Origin: a virus
Length of the DNA: 64,000 bases
IMG/VR virus record: IMGVR_UViG_3300017971_000224
Coordinates: 1-64,000 of that record
Reading direction: 5' to 3' (one strand)
Both the position numbers and the translations under genes were made by a program. The notes under the pieces were generated by a model. The model made no database searches, was not told the DNA's origin, and saw only the letters and a program-made list of their open reading frames with translations. This document shows positions 1 to 10,600 of the stretch, in pieces (within the stretch, counting starts at the first letter, position 1; each line of letters opens with the position of its first letter).

Positions 1-309
1 GAGGGTTCGTTGAACGTGGAGTTCGACGACATGATCCTCTACCACAAGTACGTCAACGGTACGGCTGCGTTTCTCGAGATTCGGTGTGTGGACGACGGCT
101 ATCAGATCGACGATTCAGCACCGGCTGGATTTGAGGTCTATGGCCAGAAGCACTGCATTCTGCCGAACATCGAGTACACAGGCACTACACCGCAAATTGG
201 AGGACCTGACCAGATCACACACGACATGCCGTTCACCGCTCTCATCGACAGCACGAACGACATGAACGAAATCGCCGTGATCTTCGTCAATGACCGTGCT
301 ACTATCTAG
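1..309 (+). CDS. Probable major tail (tube) protein, C-terminal part (5' partial)
   Basis: The frame is open from base 1 (GAG GGT TCG ...) to TAG at 307-309, so this is the last ~102 codons of a longer gene. No motif is diagnostic. The position just before the tail assembly chaperones and the tape measure gene is where siphoviruses encode the major tail tube protein, and the compact beta-like ending (ALIDSTNDMNEIAVIFVND) fits. The function is inferred from gene order only. A strong hairpin follows at once, as is common after highly expressed structural genes. Confidence 0.6.
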   Translation, partial: EGSLNVEFDDMILYHKYVNGTAAFLEIRCVDDGYQIDDSAPAGFEVYGQKHCILPNIEYTGTTPQIGGPDQITHDMPFTALIDSTNDMNEIAVIFVNDRATI

Positions 310-344
310 TGGCCGTCATCACTCTCCCGTGAGCGTCGCCATGT

Positions 345-406
345 GACCGGGGGCTTGTTGGCATAAGCCTCTCACCCCCCCAGAGGCCGTTAGCAAGCCC
401 CCGGTC
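345..406 (+). terminator. GC-rich nested hairpin after the major tail gene
   Basis: A perfect 13-bp inverted repeat (GACCGGGGGCTTG at 345-357, CAAGCCCCCGGTC at 394-406) encloses a second 6-bp hairpin (GCCTCT 367-372 with AGAGGC 382-387). No U-tract follows (GCTCCCCCTCAAC), so it is not a classical intrinsic terminator. It may stabilise or attenuate the upstream mRNA. Confidence 0.55.
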
Positions 407-425
407 GCTCCCCCTCAACAACAAA

Positions 426-674
426 ATGGGCATCATAACCAAAATATCTTTTTATTTGGCAATCATATTTTATTTGCCAGTAATAATACTGGCACATTTC
501 TATAATTTTATTGCAAGAGTTTTGATTAAATCGGGATTGAAAAAATATGGAATACTAGGTGGCAGAAGATCTCAAATTGCCTTGAAGCTCAATAAAAAGG
601 CTCATATAATCATGCGTGCAGTGTCGGTAGATACTGTAAGTTATACAACACAGATAAAAGACGAGGAGTTAATT
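426..674 (+). other. AT-rich in-frame extension upstream of the tail chaperone
   Basis: This stretch is open in the same frame as the chaperone and would encode an 83-residue N-terminal extension: one membrane-like segment (residues 8-23, FYLAIIFYLPVIILAH) followed by a basic region. There is no ribosome binding site before the ATG at 426, whereas a good AGGAG lies at 664-668 before an internal ATG at 675. It is much more AT-rich than the DNA on either side. It could be a small membrane-protein gene fused in frame, or a noncoding leader that happens to be open. Confidence 0.35.
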
Positions 675-1061
675 ATGAAAGCGATTGACGCGAAGAAAGC
701 TTACGATTTCATCTGTGAAGACGACAAGAAAGCCCCACCCGATCAGCGTACGGTCTTCAAGTGCAAGTACCTTGACCCGTACACCGCGGCCCGTCTCGGC
801 GATCAGATCTACAACGTGTCAGGAACCGGTTCCAAGCGCAAAGAGCGACTTCTGACAGGCACACAGCAATTCGAGATTCTCAAGTCGTGCCTCGTTGGAT
901 GGGAAAACATGGAACATCCGAACAATGAAGGTGAGAAGTTCACTTTCGATCGGGATCGCATCGAAGACATGATCGCAGCCATTCCTCCCAAGTACCGAGC
1001 CGAAATTGCGGACTTCATCCGCGGAGAGTCGGAACTCGAAGAGGGGGAAGGCAACGGCTAA
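675..1061 (+). CDS. Tail assembly chaperone, short form (G-like)
   Basis: 128-residue soluble, charged protein (from MKAIDAKKAYDFICEDDKK) immediately upstream of the second chaperone frame and the tape measure gene, the standard place for the lambda G/GT pair that coats the tape measure protein during tail assembly. The start at ATG 675 is chosen because AGGAG (664-668) sits 6 nt upstream; the frame is open back to ATG 426. The 3' end reads GAG GGG GAA GGC, and a -1 slip at GGGGGAA (1043-1049) enters the next frame with no intervening stop. Family assignment rests on gene order and the frameshift arrangement, not on a motif. Confidence 0.65.
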   Translation: MKAIDAKKAYDFICEDDKKAPPDQRTVFKCKYLDPYTAARLGDQIYNVSGTGSKRKERLLTGTQQFEILKSCLVGWENMEHPNNEGEKFTFDRDRIEDMIAAIPPKYRAEIADFIRGESELEEGEGNG

Positions 1062-1633
1062 GGGATATCGTCCGCTTTCGATATTTCTTGGCCTCGGGTG
1101 ACAATCCCGAACACAGGCAAAAAGAATGGTCGTGTGAGAACTGCAGTGAGCAGAAAGGTGAACGTCTACAACTTCAACGGAATTGCCCGTATCTGGATAA
1201 AGATGAAAAAAAAGAAATAAAAGAAATAGTAACCAAATCATCACTTAGTAAATATGATATAAAGCTTGCTAAGAAGAAAGCAAAAAGGAATAAAGAAAGA
1301 TTAGATAATGATGAGAAACGTAGGCCAATACTTGAAATAGGTTCTCATAAATTTTATTCATGTCCTGCTGGATTATTGATTGGTAACAGAGGGTTGATTG
1401 CTTTAATAGATTTGATAAACTGGTCAGAGAACATGAATACACCATTATTTGATGGTGGATTGACAAACCATACTCAGTATTATTTCGAATGCTATAGGAC
1501 CGTTATCGGGGAACAGAAAGCAATTGAAAATGAGGAAATGAAACGGAATCGGAAAGAGACAGAAAAGAAAAGTAAAAAACCAAAATCGCCACACAGAAAA
1601 CCAACTATAAAATCAGGAAGAAGAAGGCGATAA
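675..1633 (+). CDS. Tail assembly chaperone, frameshifted long form (GT-like)
   Basis: The frame ending at 1633 has no plausible start of its own: its first candidate is TTG 1088 with no ribosome binding site. The -1 frame is continuously open from GGGGGAA (1043-1049) through 1088, so a single -1 slip gives a fusion of about 319 residues. The T part (about residues 125-319) has a cysteine cluster (CENCSEQ ... NCPYL), a lysine/glutamate-rich stretch, and a very basic end (KSGRRRR). In lambda-like tails a small fraction of translation makes the fusion, whose T domain recruits the tail tube protein. The slippery site is not a perfect X XXY YYZ heptamer, so efficiency cannot be judged by eye. Confidence 0.6.
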
Positions 1634-1645
1634 AGGCAATGGAAA

Positions 1646-4600
1646 ATGGCAGACCGTCAGATTAACTTCGCCATTAATATTTCTAGGTCTGACCAGAATG
1701 TATTCAGAACCCTTATAAAAGAATTCCAACAATTCAGAAAAGAAGCTGGTGCGGCAAATCGCGCGCTTGCCGCTATGTCCAAGATAAGCACTAACGCCAC
1801 CAATGTCACACAAGCTGCTAGTGCCTTCAACGCGTTATCAGACGCAATTGCCAAAGTAGCAACTTCAGTGAATGCGGTTGATCTAACAAAAATTACAGCC
1901 ATGATGCGTCTTCTCAAGACTCAAGGTGAACTTGCTACGGGGCAGATCAAAGCGCTCCAAAAGCAGATGGATGCGTTGAATGCAACGCGCAGCCAAAAAG
2001 GCGCAAAGGACGCGGCATCAGCAGCTGATAAAGAAGTAAAAGCACAGGCAAAAGTTCTTGAAAATATAAGTAAAGTAGTTAATGCCAGACAGAATGAACT
2101 TACGCAATTAAGAAATAAGATACGGCAAAGCGCTGAGGCCGGGGAGGCAGATGCGAGTGCTGCGCGCAAGATGCAGACTCTGTCTACTGAGCTCAGAAAA
2201 CTGAGAGTAGCTGGTGTTGCAGCTGTTAAATCGCTCGAAGAGCAGCGTACTGCTGGGGCGAATCTTGACAAAAATACTCTTAATTTAATTCAATCGTTTG
2301 ATGGTGTTAAGAAAGCTATCAATAGTGAAATTGTTTCAATACAAAATTCTAATCAAACTCTTGTAAACGCAGAAAAAGTTATTCGTAAATTTGCTGTTGC
2401 CAATCGGCAGGCTTCAGCCGCTGCTATTTCTGCGTGGAATAAATACGCTACTGAACTACAGCGTAGTATGAAAGTGGCTGCGGCCGCCACTAAGACTACT
2501 ACCGGGCAAGAAGCCGCTCGGACTCGTGTAGCCGATGCATCCGCACAGCTTGGTAAACTTCAAGCTGCTGGCGCGCCATCTCAGGTTATTGACGCGCAGC
2601 GTGTTGCTCTTGATAGGGCTACAGAATCTTATAATAAATATTCAGCAGCTGTACAGTTGGCTCAAATTGCAGTAGAAAAACAAAAGACTGCTCAACAAGC
2701 AGCTCTTACGGTTACACAACGAATTGAAGAATATCGCGGCGCTTTGTTGAAACAGCGTGAAGCTTCGATCAGGGCACTACAAAATGTCGAAGACGCAGCA
2801 GCTCAACGCGCGCTGGCCAACGCCCAAAAGGAAGTGAAAGCGGCCCGTCAACGCGTACAAGCCGCTCGTGAAGTGTATGCAGTTGAAGCAGGTGTGCGTA
2901 AGAGCGCCGTTGAACGAATGGTGCAGGCCAACAGCGAGGCGGCAAAGTCGGCTACTGCAGCCGCGAATGCGCAAAAAAATGCATCGAAAGTCGCGAATCA
3001 AGCCGCCAGAGAACAGGCAAACGCACAACGTCAAGCCGCTAAGGCAGCGGCGGCGAATGCCAAGGCCACCACAAACTTCGCTGACCAGATTGCGAAGGGC
3101 TTCAACAATGTTATTGCTTCCCAGCTTAAATATCTGGGTGCGTCATTTGTTGTCTTCCGTCTGATTCAACGCATACGTGAGGCTTTTGAATCTATTATTG
3201 AAGTTAGCGATCGTGTGGCTAAAGCCTTTGCCGTATCGCGTTCTGCTATTTTGGGGTTGGAAGAACGGTATGATGCGCTTGGCGATTCTATTGAGAGTAC
3301 TGCCATCAAGATGGGCAGGAGCATCAAAGACGTCAGTGAAATATTGTTCCAATTTGGTAGTGCTGGTTTGCAGGCTGAAGAGTCAATGGCGGCTCTTCAA
3401 TCTACAATGCGACTTATTATTGCTACTGATGCGGATGTAACAGCTACTACGAAAACAGTGGCTGGTGTTTACAGGCTTCTTGGTAATCAATTAGATTATC
3501 TTGGTACACAAACACAGAAGTTTGCTCGAATTAATGATGTGTTGGCCGCGACCTATCGTGACAATCAGGTCGAGCTCAACGAATTGAATCAAGGTTTGAA
3601 GTTTGCGCTTCCTGTTGCAAAACAGTTGAATCTTTCGTTTGAACAAGTCTCAGGTATTCTGGCTACACTCCAGAACAATATGATTCGTGCTGGTGAAGCA
3701 GGTCGTTCATTGCGTTCGATCTTTTCACGCATGTCATCACAGTCAGAGGAATTTGCAGAAGCTTTTGGTATTGCTCTGGACCCAGATAAACCTCTTAGTT
3801 TTATTGATATGTTGGAAAAGCTGCAGAGCCGTATGAGTTCTGGCGCTTTGACTGTTGATCAGGTTGGTACTGTTTTTGAACGTTTTGGTTTGCGCGGTGC
3901 TAACTCGTTTCTCGTTTTGACTCAGCAATTTGATTCTTTGAGCGAGACAATCAGAAAATTAGAGGAGGATTCCCAAGGCGCTGCTGCGACCATGGCGCGC
4001 GTTCGTATTGAAAGTATTGCCGGCCAGGTTAACAAATTCAAAGAGACTGTTCTTGAATTAGCACGTGATGCCCTGTTGCCATTGGGTGCAATTATTTTTG
4101 GATTAATAGAAGCCTTCAATGACTTTTATGAGGTTTTACAAGAGACAGGATTAGACAAATATTTGAAAATAATTTTGGCTATTACTACAGCATTAATAGC
4201 AATAAAAATAGCAACTGTTGCTTGGACTGTTGTTACTAAGTTGCAGACTTTGTGGTTAATTAGGCAACAAGCCGCTGTAATAGGATCTGTGGTTGCACAA
4301 CATCAATATATCAGAGCTCTACACCTTTCTACTGTTGGCGTGTACACAAATATAAAAGCTCTTTTTTCAATGAGTGGTGCGCTGGGTGTTTTAGCAGGTG
4401 TATTGCAAACTGTTGCCACGGCTATGATTACGGCGTTTCCATATGTGCTAATAGGTGCTGCGATTGCACTAATAATATATTGGATTTATAGAATGCGTAA
4501 TGAATATCGCCTTACAATAGAAGAGAATAATAAGAGATTAGAGCAAATCAGAGAGGAAATTAGACAAAGAAGACACGAGAGAGATGCGCTTGATCGAACA

Positions 4601-7600
4601 ATAAGTAAATTGGAAGAAGTTAATCAAGCTTCAGCGGAAGGGCGAGCCAATCTAATTACGCAGAATAGAGCTATCTCAGAAGCCGTATCAGCACATGGTG
4701 AATTAGCGTTAGCCGCAGCTGAAAGCGGCGGTAATCTTGCAGTGTTCACACAAAAAGCTAGAGAACAAAGGCAAGTCGTTCAAGAAGCTATGGAGGTACT
4801 ACAACGGGAACAAGTTGATAAGTTTGGTGAAAGTATCAAACTACAGACAAAATTTTTGCAGGATTCAGCCGATCAGTATGAATTACTTCAAGATCAAATT
4901 GCTAATTATAAAGGACAATTAGCTGGTACAATACCCATACAATTTCAATCAAATCAGGCTATGTCCGCACGCGCTCAAGCCCAATTGGCCTTGACAAATG
5001 CGGAAAACAAACTTGCGGGGGTGATGGAGGAAGCAAGAAAAACACAAAGAGATATGAGTAAAAGTGTACAAGAAAATATAAAAATAATGCCACAATTTGT
5101 TGATGTATTGAAAGATGCTTCTCAGGCTGCATCACGGTTGTACGCTACTGATAGGCCCGTGAAGGCTTTCGGCGATTTCTATAGTTTTCTGCAGAGGTCT
5201 GTAAACCAGCTCTCGGAGTTCCCAATACAGGCCAAGATTTCTGAGTTGAATGATAAGATCGTGCGAGGATTGGAGAGTCTCAAATTTAGGTATTTGTTTG
5301 AATTTGATGTAGTTATTCCAGATTCAGTTGTTGATGATGCTGAAGCAGAAGTGGCTAGAGTATTCAAAGAATCCACTAGATTATTGAAAGAATCTCAGGA
5401 ATTAAGCACGATAGAACTTGATCAATTTATAGATGTTGATTTTGCTGAATCAGACAAAAAGATTCAGATGTTTGCTGACACAATACAAGAACAGTTAAGA
5501 GAATCAACGAAAGGTTTGGGTTTAAAAGAATTAATAGCTTTTGATGAAGAACAAGGTGAAGAATTATTTACAGCAATAACGGAAAATATACAACTATTGC
5601 CATCAGCTTTTGAGGAAGGCAGCGAGGCCGCGGAGAAATTTTATAATAATGCTAAAACAATACAAAACATTCAAGATGAATTAATTGCGCAAGTAGAGAA
5701 ACAGGATGATGCCGGTTTTTATCTTATTCAAAATGAAGAGGATAGAAAACAAGTTATTGATGGTATTAAAGGTTTATATGGTGATATGAATGATCTTTTG
5801 TATGATGGAAACCTTACACAAGAAGAACTAGTAGAATATGCTGATAGGATTTTCAATTTATCTAAGCAAACATTATTAGCACAAAACGCTGTTAACGGTA
5901 TATATGCACAACAGTTGGCCATTAGGCGGGCTTACAACTTAGCTCTGGGCCAAGCCGAGTCAATTAGTGACAATATATTATATGATGAGAAGCAATCACT
6001 TAATGTTATAGGTCAAAAAGTTCAATTAGCAGAAAAAGAACTAGAAGCTGCTAATGAAAGAGTAGAACGAATTAAGGAATCAGGACCTGTTCTTCAAGCG
6101 GCCTTGGACGCTCAAAAAGAAGCGCAGTCTGTAGTATTGGGATTGACTGCGGAGCAGGCTGCACAAACGAAAAAAGTCTGGGATACTGAGACCAGTATAG
6201 CGCGAACCAGAACTGAAGCTATTGGTGCTCTTGATAGGGAATATGCTTTTGGTCAAGCGCGTTCTTCTCAGTTGAAAGCGCAGTTGAGTCTATCTCGTCG
6301 ATTGGAGAAGATTCGTATCAGGCGGATCAACAAGATCGATGACGAGAGAAAACGCCGTGCTACGGCAGAGGCAGAAAGAAGAAAATTCATCGCTGCTCGT
6401 TTTGCATTGAATAGGCAGATTTTAGAAGCGGAGCAGCAGGAAGCCATAAATTTTGCCACAAGATTGAATGCTGCTCTGGAAATATTTAAAGCAGACGATA
6501 AGATATTAAAATCTGAAAATAGATTATTGATTGTTGAAAGAGAGTTGGCTTTTAGACGTGAGAAAATTGCTGAATTAGAATCAAGAAGAAATAAGAATGG
6601 TAAAGTGTATAAAAATCTTGTTGCTGATATTCGTACTACAGAAGGAGAAATAAACACCTTCAAAAGAGAACAACTATCTCTTGAAATTGGTATTCTAGAA
6701 ACTAGAACTGAATATAATGCTACACTTAATGAGCAAGTATCTTCATTAGAAAGTATTAGATTAAAATTAGTTCAGAGTAGTTTAATACAAGATAGGAATC
6801 TTGCTAATGTATATGAAGAAAATATCTTGAATGCTAAAATAGCCGCAACCAAAGAAAAAATTAGTTTCTTTAATGAAAAATTAAGTCGAGGTCTTGAGCT
6901 AAATACTGATGAACAATTAAAATATAACGATTTGATTGATGAATATGCCGGACTTCTATCAGAAGATATATTGCGCGATGAAGGAGAATTAGAAAAAATT
7001 AAAAAACAACAATTAGCAGTTCAAGATAAGATTAATTCGACTTATGATAAAGAACTTGGGTATTTAGCTGAGATACGTGGTGAGATAGAAGGTGCTACAT
7101 CTTCACTTCTGCAACAAAGATTTGGAGACGCACCATTTAGTGCGATGCAAGATGCTGCTCGCGCCCTTGGTAAGAGTATCTTTGAGATACAAGCTCTTGG
7201 CCCGCAAAAGACCATAGAGTTGATAAATAAAGGACTTCGTGAAGGAACGTTGTCTGCTGATAATTTCACAGGTAAAATGCATGAATTTGCTCGTGCTTTA
7301 TCTGTTGTTGGCGAAGAAGAAAGGAAAATTAGGGAAATACAAGAAGATATCAAACGGCAAAGATTTGAAACTGCTATTATACAGCTGCAAGCTGCGTTAG
7401 ACGCCGGAAACATTGAAAAAGCGTCTAAGGCCCTTGACGATATGGGCAATAGCGCTGAGGTCCTGAACCCACGTACAGGCAAAGTCGATTATCGAGCCAC
7501 TCTCGAGAATTTCGAAAAGATCAGAATTGCTGGTGGCCTGATAGGTGACGAACTAGCTGAATCAGGCGGCAGACTTGAAGCGAAGCTTGAAGTAAGTCGT

Positions 7601-10600
7601 GATAGGGCTGAACAATTACTACAAACTGTTGAAAAACATATCAATACTATTACTAAAGCTTTAAGTGAAGGTAAATTCTTAGATGGTTTCGTTGATAGTA
7701 TGAATACAGTAATATCACAATTGAAAAGGCTTGAAGGCACTACCATCACATTTGAGGTAAAAGAATATAGTGGCGGGACCGCTACGCGTGGGTATCAAGC
7801 TGGATTCTTTCACGGACAAGACGGCGGTGGTGTCCCGGGGCAGGGGCGAGGCGATATCGTACAGGCGATGTTGGAGCCTGGTGAATTTGTCATACCGCGT
7901 TCTGTAGTTGGTGTTCTTGGTTCTGATTTCTTTGAACAGTTCCGCGATCCGAACTTTGTGAATGCTCTGTCCAGGTCCGGCCAGGGTCTGCGCGGTGTCT
8001 TCGGCAATATACCTGGTATTGATCGACCATCAGCCTACACCAGTAGCAATCTGGTTCCTGGGGAGGGCCTTGGTGATATCATCCCAGCCAGACTGGCCGA
8101 GGGCGACTTTGTTATTCCGCGGTGGTCTGTCCAAACACTTGGAACCGAATTCTTTGGACGTTTGATTGATCCGGAACTTATCAAAAAATTGTCTGCAGCA
8201 AATATATCAAGACTTAAAAATGAATTAGGATATGAACAATTTGCTAATGTGAGAGAAGATCTCTTAAATGAAAATCGTCGTGCTATTGGCTATAAACATG
8301 GCGGCCTAGTTTCTCTTAGTGGAATACGTGGTTATGCAGATGGTGGTACCGCTATTAAAACCACTGGAGTATCTCAGGCAGAAGCCGAGACATATGCATT
8401 ATTAAAAATGACATTTGATGACATAGAGATTTCGTATAAAGGTCCTAGTGTTGCAGAACAAATTAATGACGTAGTTTTTAAGGATGTTTCAGTAGATATA
8501 GATCCTATGTTGGCGCCAATTGATGAAGTTGGTGAAAAGATTTTTTCTATTTCAAAAATAACTGCGCCAAAAGTTGAGATTGTAGATCCAAAAGAAGCTG
8601 AAAATGTAGCTAATGTAACGCAAGAGACGGAAAAACTTACAGAAGCAATTGACCAAAAGAATCAAGCGACAGGCGAGTCTGGCCAATATACCGCGGATGT
8701 TAAACAATCACTTGAGCTGCTTTTTAACACTACAGTAGCGACAGAAGAAGGCGCTAACGCCCAGGAAGTGTTTACTGCTGCTGTTGAACAAACAGTTGTA
8801 AAACTAAAAAATGTAGTAGGTGCGATATCTGCATTTCGTGCGCAAGTGAAAGCCGCGCAAGGTCCTTTTGTAGAATTAGCTGGCAAAATGCTTGATGCAT
8901 TTGGCAGCAAAATGGAAAAGGCTATTGATAATATTGCTGGTAAATTCAGTAATCTATTCTCAAAACAATTACCAGGTTTATTCGGTACGTTCGTAAAGGA
9001 CTTTGTTCTTGCCGGGGCGGAAGTCGTTGCCGCTAACGAAGAAAATCAAAAAGATATCATAGATTCGTTTAGAGAATCACGCGTTGCTCTTGTTGAACAA
9101 TTGAAACGTAATGAGATTTCATATTTTGATTATTTCAACAAACTAGAAGACCTGGCCGCAGACAGGGACAAGGCGCAGGCGGAAAGTGCCGAAGACGTTA
9201 CTGGTGAGTTACGCGATGTGTATGAGGATTTTACAAAGAATTTCTTTAGTGAATTTACTGGCTTGTTGACAGATATGGTTTCTGGATTCAATGAATTTTT
9301 TGACGATATTATTGATGGTATGGTTGGTTTGGCTGATAACGTTTTTAGCGTATTTGGTGATATAGGCGGAGCTGTAGGCAATATATTTGGCGAAACCGGA
9401 ATGGCTGCCGGCTCAGTAGTCGGTGGTGTTCTTGGCGAAGCTATGGGTTCGATCTTCTCTGCCGTTGGTAGTATCGCTAGTGCTTTTACAAGTGTGATAT
9501 CTTCTGCTGTTCAAGGGATACTTTCTATTATTCCGTATATAGTTGAATTGGGGATGATGGGTGAAGATGAAATCAAAGGAATGCTTGACTCATTCCGAGA
9601 GGCACCTGCCATTCTAGCTGATATTGGAGAAGGTTTTGTTCGAAATCTTCCGCTAGTTGCTAAGGCTTTAGAGGATAACTTCCCCACGATAGCTACTGCA
9701 TTTGTGGATATGGTTATCAAGATCATTGGTTCTATAGCGGATATATTGAGAAGTGATTTTATACCTGTATTCGTTGGTACAATTTTAGATGCTTTTGTTG
9801 ATATTGTTCAAGCCCTACCAGATTTGTTCCAGGGGATTTTTGTATCAATAGCAGAAACATTCGGAAATATTTTCTCCGGGGATCAACTTTCCACTTTAGC
9901 AGATGCTGTCCAATCAACTATCAGCACTGTGATACAAATTATTGTGAGTGGTATTAGTGATTTAGTTATTCCCATATTGCAATCTATTGTTGATGCTTTA
10001 CCAGCTATAGTTACCGCTATTGGCAGCGCAGTAGTCGCAGAAGCTCCTCAGTTAATGGATGCGGTCACCGCGTTGATGGATACTTTTGTCAATATGTTCA
10101 AGGATCCTGCGGTTTTGTCAAAATTGCAGGAAGCAGTTGTTGGTATGTTTGCCGGTCTTGGCGACATGGGTGGTGATGGTGGTCAATTTGGTGTGTTGTT
10201 TGAAAGTATTACTGGGTTTTTGGAGAGTATGTTCGAAGTATTACCAACAATGATTGAAGGTGGTGTGGCGGTTGTAAATACTTTTATGGCCTTGGCTCCT
10301 ATTATAATTGATGTACTTACAATAGTACAACAAGCTATATATTCAATACTCCCGCCGATAGCTACGTTATTAGCGGAGTTGGTTGGAAGTTTCAGTAAAA
10401 TATTTTCCGCAATCGTACCGACCATAATTAGCCTTATTGATATTATTGCTGATGCCGTTGGTCAGTTGATGCCGATTATTACACCAATCTTAACTGCAAT
10501 TGTGGATGCTTTTCTACCATTGGTAGAAGCATTTATGGGCTTATTAGATGCAGTTATTGAGCCGCTTGGCGAATTATTGATGGAGATCATTCCAATATTG

